The position numbers and the translations under genes are program-made. This document shows, piece after piece, positions 49,665 to 59,112 of a stretch of DNA of 64,000 nt (the stretch's first letter is position 1; each line of letters begins with the position of its first letter). Source of the DNA: Parietichytrium sp. I65-24A (lineage: Eukaryota; Sar; Bigyra; Thraustochytrida; Thraustochytriidae); contig BLSF01000040.1 in the NCBI GenBank assembly GCA_012862575.1, positions 124,001 through 188,000 of the forward strand, in the 5' to 3' direction. The notes beneath the pieces are model-generated. The model saw only the letters and a program-made list of their open reading frames with translations. It did no database searches and had not been told where the DNA came from.

Positions 49665-51319
49665 CGTGCCAGGGTCAGAATGCTCGCTTACTCCGTGCTT
49701 ACTCTTCACCTTCGATACTCGCCAGCGTTTCAGTGCGTCAGCGTGAAGAGGTCTTGACGGACGGGTGATCCAGTGCACTGGCTCCAGGCGTTACGGGATT
49801 GCACGCGCTGCTCGATCACCAGTTTTTTTGCAGTGGGAACTCCACAAAGAAACGCCTGATATGCGATACGAGCTCGCAGCGGTGGCGAATTACACGTCTT
49901 TGTAGTGTTCCTGAGCGGGAACCAAAGGTTCGCCGCACGTGGATCAAATCTCACCACCAGACGGACTCCTCGATGTGAACAACACCGCACGTGAGTAAAA
50001 TAGTCCTTTTCTCAATCTCAAAGTATCGAATTGACGTAACATGATTTCTTGTCGGCAAGTCAAGATAACTATCGACTCATCAGTTTGCGCGTATGCTTCC
50101 ACGTAGAACACAGATGCCGGAAAGATGCATTCTAACAAGAATACACTATGGTTGTCACTCGTGTGGTCCCTTCGACCTTTGACCGAATGTTTCTTGACAG
50201 CGAAGGATATTAATATTCAACACTTTTTGCTGCCGGCTCTTTGGTGCTGTACGGGACATTTCCTTTCTCGCCACTTCAAACAGGCAGCCGCACTAAACTT
50301 TTAACTACCCCTTCTTCTCCAAACCCCGAGTCGAGACAGACACGGTTCTCCCAACTTTACGCAAAAGAAGAACGGAACAGCGTGCCAGTGAGCAGCAGCA
50401 TCGACGAACTCTTGTCCGATTTGTCTCCACATTCATCAGCTTCTCTCAACAAATCTCCCTTTTTGTTAAAATAAACACAATCAATTTCCAAGTCACATTG
50501 TTTCACCCAGCGCAAGCGGACGAGAAAAGCTGCCGTACTTTCGCTTTCGCCTTCACTTGGCACCGATCTACCTGCCAACTCGTACAATTCGGACGTGGTG
50601 GTGGCGGTCGACGGTCAAGAAGAGACGAACGGTCAAATTTCCCCCGGAGATCGTCCTTCGCTATGCTCCAGGCTAGTCTTTCCCCCAGAATTGGAAGGCA
50701 GTCATTAATTGCCCTACCCAGGTGCTCCGTTGAGAGCGGCAGGCAGTTCGAGAGCAGTAAAAAAGCTGACGTTGTGGTCATTGCATGAGACACGAGATGG
50801 GCAGCGCCTTGACGCGAGAGTGGCAGAAGTGGAAGTGGAAGCGGCAGCGGCAGCTGCGAGATGATTCGACTTGACAGTGGATTTGATTTTGTTGTTCAAT
50901 GTAGAAAGTAGAGTTGAGAAATTAATTAGTTTGGACCGTTTGTCCCGAAGTAGACTACACAGAGACATGGATGTGGCATGGATGGCATGACATTCTCATG
51001 ATTGAGCGGAAGAGGTGTTAATTTCGACTTAAAAAAGGAAAGACCACTAGCTTTGTTTGCACCCGAAGCAGACAAGTGCTATGCACTCTCATGTCAAAAA
51101 TTAAGAGCACGCGTTTGCTCGACATGGTCAGCGATCGCTGTATTGGACTTGACGTGAGCTATTGTCTGAACGTGCGCGCTGTTTGCTTGGCGAGAGGGCC
51201 TGAACGCGGAGAGTCGAGGCAACGAAGGCGCACGGACAAGTGAGAGAGGCGAGAGTAAGCGTAAGCGTAAGCGCGAAGGGAGAGAGACTGAGCGAGGCCA
51301 AAGAGAGTGATTCGGTAGG
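49665..51319. other. 1.65 kb divergent region between F-BAR and RhoGAP genes
   Basis: No gene is supported. Short repeats GTGGAAGCGGCAGCGGCAG (about 50836-50855) and AAGCGTAAGCGTAAGCG (about 51257-51274) lie toward the RhoGAP side. Open frames at 50241-50474 and 50498-50788 lack conserved features. Confidence 0.5.
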
Positions 51320-52222
51320 ATGGCTGAAGACCATGAGAACGTCGATTGCGTCAACATAACGGAGGACGATGTTGACGCGCAGCTCGCTCAAAAGCCACAC
51401 AAGAGAAGAGGCTCCAATTTCTTCAAACTCAATTTCTTTGGCTCGAGCGTGCGTGGCCTTGGCGAAGAAACGGAGAGGAAGGAGTGCTCTAAAAGCATTC
51501 CCAAGAGTACAGTGTCATATATCCCCAGAGTGCTTTGCGAATGCATTTTGTACCTCAAGGCGTATGGACTTGCAACTGTTGGAGTGTTCAGAATACCTGG
51601 GGACGCCATGCGTGTCAAGGCGCTGCAGGAAGCGTATGCAAAAGGTGAGGAAGACGTCCTCAACAACATGGAATGTACGGTCCACGACGTGGCGACCTTA
51701 ATGAAGCAGACCATCCGTGAGTTGCCGGACCCGCTGGTTCCGTTTGCTGAGTACAAACGGTTCCTGCGCGCAGCGAGAAAGTACGAAGACAACGGCGCAA
51801 AGTCAAAGTCCTTATTTCCACTACACCGACGCAACAGCAGCTCAAGCACCGCAGGTAGTCAATTCACCACTGGCAGCGAGGACGCAATTTGCGGTGCACC
51901 TGATGAAGCAGCTGTCAAACAGGCAAAAGCGGTTTGTGAAATAGCTCTTTCGTTGCCTGACCCGCAGTGTCAGTGCCTGAGTATGGTGCTCAATTTATTA
52001 TTCATAATTAGCGAATTGAGCTCTGAAAACAGGATGACCGCTCAAGCTCTAGCGGTTGTGTTCGCCCCGACTTTGATGAAAGTCCCCGACAACGTGCCTC
52101 CGGAGACAGTTCTGAGAGACATGCCGATTGCTATTGCAGCCACAAAGATACTGATCGAAAATGCAGCTGCCTTGCCCCACCCTGAGCCATCACTCGTCCA
52201 GATGGGAATCTCCTCTTCTTAG
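51320..52222 (+). CDS. RhoGAP-domain protein
   Basis: 300 residues, one exon. The RhoGAP domain covers about 55-285. The arginine finger is Arg91 in VGVFRIPGD. The core continues with HDVATLMKQTIRELPDPLVP, and then LSMVLNLLFIISEL followed by MTAQALAVVFAPTLM. It should speed GTP hydrolysis by Rho/Rac/Cdc42-type GTPases. A Ser-rich loop (about 160-190, HRRNSSSSTAGSQF) interrupts the domain between helices and may be a phosphorylation site. The first 50 residues are short and basic (KPHKRRGSNFFKLNFFG), possibly membrane-binding. There is no second recognised domain, so recruitment must come from partners. Convergent with the KYG-repeat gene 255 bp away. Confidence 0.9.
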   Translation: MAEDHENVDCVNITEDDVDAQLAQKPHKRRGSNFFKLNFFGSSVRGLGEETERKECSKSIPKSTVSYIPRVLCECILYLKAYGLATVGVFRIPGDAMRVKALQEAYAKGEEDVLNNMECTVHDVATLMKQTIRELPDPLVPFAEYKRFLRAARKYEDNGAKSKSLFPLHRRNSSSSTAGSQFTTGSEDAICGAPDEAAVKQAKAVCEIALSLPDPQCQCLSMVLNLLFIISELSSENRMTAQALAVVFAPTLMKVPDNVPPETVLRDMPIAIAATKILIENAAALPHPEPSLVQMGISSS

Positions 52223-52477
52223 TTCCTGAGAGTCGAGGCCATCGGGCTCATCCGACTCCATTTTGACGTATGCATAAACGAACATATGCTAGTCAACAGC
52301 CCATTCTGGCGCGTGATTTGGCGCCTTTCTGTGATCATAGAAACAATAACACCACCACAATTGTGCACTACTACTTTGCAAATCAACTCTTTTCTTTCTT
52401 TTTTTCTTGATGAAAAACATTTGGACTGCTCTATGGTACTGTGTAGTTTTATTAGGGGGGGAAGGGGGATGTTCCTC

Positions 52478-53623
52478 TCACGACTGAAATGCGTTGGACA
52501 AGCTTCTTCGCAGGCTTTTGAGACTCAGCCGGGACATTTTTGGGGCTTGCTCCGCCAATAGCCTCTTGGACTCCTCCTCTCTAATTTCGTCTTCGTCCGG
52601 AAGCCCGCATCCGTATCTGTACATGAGCTTTTGGTTCACAGCCTCGACGCCGCTTTCAATAGCAAGGGATATCAAGTCGTCCACCTCGCGCTTGCCCTGG
52701 CGAAGCTTGCGCTGTTTCTCCGTGAGCTTGGAGAAGAATGCGAATAGCTGCAACCGCAGTGCTGGTTCATCCACTTCCTTACTGTCTAAGTTGTACCCGT
52801 ACGTCCTGAGAAGATGCTTGTTAAAGTCCGAGTAGTTCACCGTGGCCCAATCGCACATTGCGCTGAGTTTCTCCTCCGATAGCTGTTTCGGGTCATGTTT
52901 TTCGTAAAAGTGCTGCAAACGCTTGCGCAGCTTGTACTGCCGTTCGTCCGCAGTGGACCCCTCGGCTAGCGTGACATCATCAAGGGTCTTGCCATACTTT
53001 TCCTTCAAGGTCTTATTCACCAGCGCGCGGCCGTGCTGCATGCCGTACAAAAGAACTCTTCCTACCTCTTCTTGTGGCTTGTGGGGGTCGTTCTGCGCGA
53101 AGAAGGCCCGGATCTCGTCGCTGAGGTTTCCCACTTCCTGGGCAAGAACAAGGTGCTTGTATCGCTCCTTAAAGTTATTTAGTCCTCCGCCTTGATGCTT
53201 GATGCTCTCCAGCGGCACACCATACTTTGAGACCAGTCGCTCGTTTAGTTTGGCAAGACCATGCTGTCGCGTCCAGCGGTATATTTTGTCCACTTCCTCC
53301 TCGGTCTTGTTTCGATCATGCTTTCGGTAAAACTTGTGCAAATCTCCCTCGATTTCCGCCCAACCGTTCTCGCTGCTATCCACCTGGTCCACCCAGATGC
53401 CGTACTTGCGATGCATGAGGCCTAAAAGCGCCTTGACGCTGTACTTTCTTGCCCACAGCACCAACTCATTCACCTTGACCTCATCCTCCAGCTTGGCCGG
53501 GTCGTACACCTGGTAGAAATTCACCAGTTTGGCCTTCAACTGCGCCAGCGACGCCGCGGTGCCCTCGCTCACCTCCGACGACCGCGCCGATCCGAGACTA
53601 ATTCGTCGAAGAGTGGCCATCAT
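52478..53623 (-). CDS. Protein of five degenerate ~50-residue 'KYG' repeats, unknown function
   Basis: 381 residues, one exon, ATG 53623 (a second ATG is the next codon). Five repeats occupy about 27-76, 90-138, 168-215, 231-277 and 290-340. The pattern is L..FY.KHDP.K..EEV, then W....G...LN..L, then KYG. Examples: FYRKHDRNKTEEEVDKIYRW then LNERLVSKYG; FFAQNDPHKPQEEVGRV then VNKTLKEKYG; FYEKHDPKQLSEEKLSAMCDW then LLRTYG. The last repeat has lost the HDP element. Each unit looks like a small helical bundle. The N-terminus is Ser/Arg-rich and the C-terminus ends with SRLSLKSLRRSLSNAFQ, a basic amphipathic segment that could bind membranes. I do not recognise a named domain family. Confidence 0.75.
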   Translation of the reverse strand: MMATLRRISLGSARSSEVSEGTAASLAQLKAKLVNFYQVYDPAKLEDEVKVNELVLWARKYSVKALLGLMHRKYGIWVDQVDSSENGWAEIEGDLHKFYRKHDRNKTEEEVDKIYRWTRQHGLAKLNERLVSKYGVPLESIKHQGGGLNNFKERYKHLVLAQEVGNLSDEIRAFFAQNDPHKPQEEVGRVLLYGMQHGRALVNKTLKEKYGKTLDDVTLAEGSTADERQYKLRKRLQHFYEKHDPKQLSEEKLSAMCDWATVNYSDFNKHLLRTYGYNLDSKEVDEPALRLQLFAFFSKLTEKQRKLRQGKREVDDLISLAIESGVEAVNQKLMYRYGCGLPDEDEIREEESKRLLAEQAPKMSRLSLKSLRRSLSNAFQS

Positions 53624-55145
53624 TCATTCTCTCCCAAAATCGATCGCTCTGAACCCCAAGTCCTTTCCCCTCCCAAGTCTTTACCTTCGCCACTTTGCGA
53701 GTCCCACACCAACTCGTCCACTCGTCCACAAGCCAACACACCACCGGTGCAATGAAACAGCGCTACTGCGACGCCGCTAGAAGCCAGCTGCACTGCTGTG
53801 CGGAGTGGAGTGGAAAGACTGCGAATGAGCGAACGACCACGCCTTTCCCTGCCCTTCTCCCCTCTTCTAGTTTCGCGGCAACTCAGCACCAGGTACCTAC
53901 CTACCACATAATAACCACAACACTTGGCAACAACAAACAACAACAAACAACAACGGCAGCGAGAACGTCACCCTAACTATGCGAAGAAAAGCGGCGCTGC
54001 GCTCACTGTGCTCATCGTCATTCGATGGTGCCCATTCATTCCAATGTGTTTGAGAGTGTTCCTCTTCTACAAGTGGACAAAGAAATATAAATCAGACAAG
54101 CAGCCAAGCAGACAAGCTGGCGAGGAGAGAAGGCCAGTAAGCCCAGACTTTGCCAATGAGAGGCAACAAGTGGACTTTTGCACAGGCACGGCTAAGACTC
54201 TGCGCAGTAAACACCAAACTCACACGTGACTGGCAGACACAGACAGAGACAGACTGAGGGAGTAAGGTGGAAGGAAGGATTGGATGTAGGAATGAAGGAA
54301 GAGAAGGAAGGGCACAAAGCGCGAGATGGAGATGAAGGAGTTGGAGTAGGCGAATCTTACGATCCACGGGTCCAATTTTGTGCTCAGCGCTACCAGGATG
54401 TTAGCGCAATGGTAGCTTGGTGATCGCGTCAACGATCTTTATCGCCAGCAACGAACGACTCGCATTCTCATTGTTCTCACATGTTCTCGCAGCCAGACGA
54501 CGTAAGGGCTTTGCGTACCGTACCGACTCAGTGCTAGTTAGAGCAAAGTGGAAGTGGGTCTAGTGGGTCACTCACTCGGTGCGAGCCACCAATCTCACCA
54601 ATCGAGCAATATCGATCTGCATTGACTGTGTGCTCCGATGTCTCTGATGCAGGGAAAGGCCGCGACTCCACGGACTCTGTCAGGAGACTCTGGCTGGAGT
54701 TAATGGAGATGCCGACAAGCAGTGTGGCTTCAAATTGCAATCAAGTTTTTCGTAGTTGTAAGCAGCCACTGCAGTGCCAGTTCCGGTGCTCTGCAAGCCC
54801 TGCAGCATACGCAGTGGGCCCGCGGAAACTACTTGAATCAACTGCAAATTGCTTTGCATTTGCTCCAGAGAGGCTTGAGGCCAAGTACCGGTACTCACAG
54901 TCAGTACTGGGTACCAGGTACGGAAGAATAGAGGGAAACGCAAAGACCTCGATAAAGAATCGCAGCATCACAACAGCTCTTCGTACTTTTTGATTGAAAG
55001 CGCTCAACTTTGGGTTCTCAGTCTCTTGTGCTGTAGCTGGCTAGCTCCTAGCTAGCTAGCTCAGGCGGAGGGAAAAGATGGGAACAAAAGACAAAAACGG
55101 GTGATTGTGAGTTTAGGTTCAAGCTGGCAACAGGGAAAGCGAGCC
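53624..55145. other. 1.5 kb intergenic region
   Basis: Holds CAACAACAAACAACAACAAA-type repeats (53929-53957), a GGTACCTACCTACC string (53893-53906), AGACAGAGACAGAC repeats near 54240-54255, a GTAC cluster (54885-54923), and GCTAGCTCCTAGCTAGCTAG near 55040-55059 close to the 3' end of the next gene. No gene seen. Confidence 0.5.
54885..54923. repeat. GTAC palindrome cluster
   Basis: Starts AGTACCGGTACTCACAGTCA and continues GTACTGGGTACCAGGTACG: five GTAC cores within 39 bp, close to the arrangement seen at 3753-3772 and 38249-38270. Confidence 0.5.
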
Positions 55146-56390
55146 CTAAGAGAGCGCACCGAGATGCCAATGCGCCAACTTTGGGTTGATATGACATCGG
55201 TTCCGTGACCAGGCACACTGGAAACGAGACGCTAAAGGAAATTCTACAAGGTTTGCCTCGCGAGGAGCAGATGCCCTTACTCGCTTGCACATGGCGTGGC
55301 GCTTTCTTTCATTCTTTGTCTCCAAGTTCACATCTTGACAAGGATCGCGAACTTTCTTGGAAGGACAAAGGAAAGGCGTTAGGGTCTTGGTGGCGATGTC
55401 AGAGGGTAGATTGTCTGGAAGGATGACGTCGCAGGCGCAGGAGTGAAAGCGACGGGCGCGAGAGTCTACCCCAGACCCTACGCAAACCACCTTGAGATGA
55501 GGGAACTGAAGACGGAAGAACTCTGCTTGGAAACAAGCTTCGTCAAGCGACCGTTTTCCAATCCTAAATTTGTCGGAGAAGGGCTCTCCGTCAGATAATA
55601 AAAGTAAAGTCAAGTTGCCCGAAGCCTTTCTGGACAGCTCGTTCTGCTGGAAAAGATGAAAGTAGTCTGTCTTCAACTTCTCGGCTTCGATACTTGGCGG
55701 ATATGACGTGATCGCGTGTCTCAGGTTTCCGGACTCCACGAGCCGCAGGTGCGATGAGCTCTGGCCGGGGAGAAATACACTCTCGGGCTCAAACACATTT
55801 TGCAGCAACCAGGACCCGAGCCCAATATTTGGACTATCTTCCATGTGGAGCGCAAACCCATTGTCCATGACCACTAATGCAGGCACGCTCGAGCAATTCT
55901 CGTCTTGGTGCCACCGTGAAGCCTCCACGGTGTCAAAGCTGCTGCTCAGTTCAGACTTGTCCGCACCGGCATCAAAATATGGATCATCGTCAAAGCCTGC
56001 GGATTCTCTTTCAAACCCTGACGTTACTGGCGAGGATTTCAACCTTGGCGCAGATGACGGCATATGTGTAGGGTATGTGAATTGTGGCCACCTATCTTGT
56101 CGCTCGGCATCTGCGTCCTCGTCGCCAGCGCTCACTTTGACCTCGGAGCTGCTATGCAACGACTTGCTCCACAAAGCAAGCCAGAGTTCCATGACCACTA
56201 TCCAAATTATCAGACACCTTATCAAAAACGAGAACGTCAAGAAGCGCCCTCTCTTGCTACTTTGAGGCGCAGCCAAGGCATCCCGTTTCTCGCATTCTAC
56301 GAAGCCTACATATTCAATATCGCGAATGCTCACAGACTTGCGAGCTGTGCTCTTCCCCACGGCAATCTTGACGGTAACCCCGTTCTTCAT
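55146..56390 (-). CDS. Single-pass membrane protein with a possible vWA-like lumenal domain, unknown
   Basis: 414 residues, one exon, from ATG 56390. Residues 1-47 are basic and cytosol-like, followed by one strong hydrophobic segment (about 50-72, SFLIRCLIIWIVVMELWLAL), giving type II orientation. A polar Ser/Asp-rich linker (75-160) leads to a globular part: VPALVVMDNGFALHM, LGSWLLQNVFEPESVF, GNLTLLLLSDGEPFSD, LKVVCVGSGVD and FHSCACDVILPD. LLLLSDGEPF followed by a strand-like VVCVGSG resembles part of a von Willebrand A fold, but the DxSxS metal motif is not intact (VVMDNGF), so this is weak. Four or more cysteines near the C-terminus could be disulfide-bonded. No known family recognised. 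Confidence 0.62.
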   Translation of the reverse strand: MKNGVTVKIAVGKSTARKSVSIRDIEYVGFVECEKRDALAAPQSSKRGRFLTFSFLIRCLIIWIVVMELWLALWSKSLHSSSEVKVSAGDEDADAERQDRWPQFTYPTHMPSSAPRLKSSPVTSGFERESAGFDDDPYFDAGADKSELSSSFDTVEASRWHQDENCSSVPALVVMDNGFALHMEDSPNIGLGSWLLQNVFEPESVFLPGQSSSHLRLVESGNLRHAITSYPPSIEAEKLKTDYFHLFQQNELSRKASGNLTLLLLSDGEPFSDKFRIGKRSLDEACFQAEFFRLQFPHLKVVCVGSGVDSRARRFHSCACDVILPDNLPSDIATKTLTPFLCPSKKVRDPCQDVNLETKNERKRHAMCKRVRASAPREANLVEFPLASRFQCAWSRNRCHINPKLAHWHLGALS

Positions 56391-59112
56391 AGATCGCAAA
56401 ACTTGTGTGAATTAACTGCCCTTCTCTTCCAATGTTCAATGGCCGAACCGGCTGCTAGAGTCTCATGCAACCCCTCTGCGGGGTCACGAGGGATGGGTCC
56501 CAACTGTCGGTCGACTGCCAATCCGGGGCCACCCGCCGCTAGCCCAACTTTTCGCACCTGGCCACCGGGCACCGCAGAGTGCACCCAAAATCCCGGATTC
56601 CGGCCTCAAATTTCTCTACTCGCAGCCCTGCCAACTCTCCCTCGGAACCAAGTGCCGTTGGTCTTTGGGTGGCATGTATCGTCCACAGAGGGTGCCAAAA
56701 AGCGCCTCTATCCACGCGCGACCTTTCCGTAGCACCCGACAGAGTTCGCCACCAATGCGCCAGTTCCCAGCCCGCTTCGACTCCAACTCTGTCACCACGC
56801 CGAGCCAATCACTCACTCAATCACTCAACGCAACTCTAAGGTGCACGGCGAAGACGGCCAAGGCAGACACAGAGAAACAGAGAAACAGAGACACACACGG
56901 GCAGACAGGGCCGCTAGCAAACCGCACGCAATGACACACGAACAAACAAACAAAGTGGCGATGATGCACGTTGCAGGTCGGCGCGCTCAGCTCGCAGCGG
57001 TTGCCCTACGTGTTTCGCGCAGACCCAGCTACCCGAAACAGCAGCAAATGGTGCCGATCCATCCGCCTCACCCGCGGCTTCCTAGCTAGTGCTCTCCTTT
57101 AGACTCTCTCTTTCTCTCTCTCTCGCTTCCTCCCATGAACACCGCGTCTACCCCTCTACATAGCCTTTCGCCTAACCGTCCTCATCGCCCATCTGCCCAT
57201 CTACCCATCTACCGGGGCCCATGGCGAGGATTATGGTTGATGGTAGCAGGGTGGTGGAAGCGGTAGAAGTGGTGCAAGGTTTTGGGGATAGTGAGAGAGT
57301 GGGAGAGGATTGAGGAATGGGCTAGAGGGTCTACGTCGCGTCTTCCTTTCTCGCGCACTTAACTTCGCGTGAGGGCCGTCGTCTCTCAGTACTCTCAGTG
57401 CTTTCGGCGTCTCCTCACAGGAAGGTTGTGAGGGACACCACGGCCTGCCACGGTGTGAGTGAGCAGCCGGAAGCATGTCTTGAGAGGTTGTATAGAGATC
57501 GGGGTAAGACTCCTGTTGCTGTTGCTGCTGGTTTGTACGCTTGGTAAGTCCTTGTATGGCTGCGCATAGCCGTTGCTGTAAGCTGTCGTGATGAGTGAGA
57601 CAGATATTAGCAATTTTCACTCTGCCCCAATTTACATTCATATTTTCGAGTTCGGAGTCCTGCAGAAGCGCAGCACATAAATACCTCTTCTTGCTTTCAT
57701 TACTTTCATTTTATTCATTTTCAGAATTTCAGAACATTGAACAGTGAACACAGTCAATCAAGTCCGTAGGCATTGTTCAGAATGAATGAATTGATTTTTT
57801 CCAATCACGATGACGCTTTTTTTACAGCTAATCATTTGATGATCACGTTCATCAATCAAAGTAACTTCCGTACTCGCTGTCACTCCACATATCATGATAT
57901 CCAGACAACCGAAGGCCAGCCGAGCGTTGGTCTCTTCTCATCCTAATTCGCATTGATGATGCACCGTTAGCGATTGCCAGCTTCTCAATCAAAGTCCCAT
58001 CTTGATCAAGTTGCCAGGTTGTCAATTCACGTCGAACGAGGGTCAGGATGGAGAAGCGCGAGGTCTTTGCATCCTTTCTTTTTTCGTTCGAACGACCATC
58101 GCTCACTTTTGTGCGTTCTCCTTTCGCTTCGCTCACTGTTCAGTTGATTTCAAGGAATCAATCAACAATGAAATTGGTGTGTGTGACAATTCGAGATTTG
58201 TGTGAAGCTTGCGAAGTCCTACTGGTCATATAGAATATACGCTAGCTTGTGGAGCTTTGAACCTCAAACCTCAACTTGTAAAAACCCTCGGCACCCAACA
58301 GCGGCTTCTATATAGTAGTCAATTATTCATGCGGTAGGACACCGCGGTCGTACCAATATGGCGCCCCTTTCGAATTTCCATCAAAGCGACTGTTTCACCA
58401 GTACTACGGTTTAAGCTATATGGACTCTCCATCCCTCAAAACAACGCCTTCCTACTTTTTCTCGAGCGTGAATCGGACTCCTCGCCGTCACAAGAACGGC
58501 TCTGTGTCGTTGATTCACAAAACGTAACTCAACTCTTGCGTCACGACAAATCCCTTGTCACGTCTACCTCCAACTTTCTAACCGAGAAACCCAAATACTA
58601 CAATACTCTCTAGGTACTGCTAATTACCACCACTCATGAAATTCAGTAGCGAACAAACCTCTGTTCCATTTGCGTTTCGCGTCATGAAGGCGCCCTCGTG
58701 ACGAGAGAAAAGAAAGAAGATGATAGATGATGTCAAAACTCAAGTAGATTAACAGTGTAAGTCGAAGATTAGAAGATCAATAGAACGAGTTGCGAGCCTG
58801 CAAGCTTCAAGTTGTATAAGCTTGTGCTATCGGGAAACAGACATTTTTGCACTCAGGAGAGAAGCAGCAAGGTCGCAGAGACTGCTCAGAAGACTCATTC
58901 TCGCCAAGGCTCGCAGTGCTGCATCTTGCAACGTGCTCATAACGACGGGCTAAACGTTCAGTCTGCACTCTCTATAAGTATCTCTCGTTCGGAAATTTCC
59001 TCGACTGTGAACGCGTGAGCTGGCCGGCTCGGATATTTTGCTCGCTCGGCTCTGGGCGATCATTCTGAGGTGCGGATTTGGAGCAAGGAAGGGATATCGC
59101 GAGCCTTGAGAG
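56391..59112. other. 2.7 kb divergent intergenic region
   Basis: Between the membrane-protein gene and FYVE-EHD. It includes GAGAAACAGAGAAACAGAGAC (about 56871-56891), CT runs (57102-57124), and AT-rich DNA at 57690-57840. Minus-strand frames at 57231-57641 (136 codons with a six-Gln run) and 57852-58136 (94 codons, no ATG at its start) are the only marginal coding candidates. Neither shows a domain. Confidence 0.45.

Noticed and set aside
54395-54420. tRNA A-box-like GTTAGCGCAATGGTAGC
   Set aside because: No matching GGTTCRA B box or cloverleaf within the next 60 bases; the D-stem pairing is poor.
57231-57641. Minus-strand 136-codon frame with six glutamines
   Set aside because: Composition is that of translated repeats and pyrimidine-rich DNA; no domain or conserved feature.
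57852-58136. Minus-strand 94-codon frame with some protein-like texture
   Set aside because: Starts at GTG with no ATG near its beginning; could be a last exon, but no partner exons were found.
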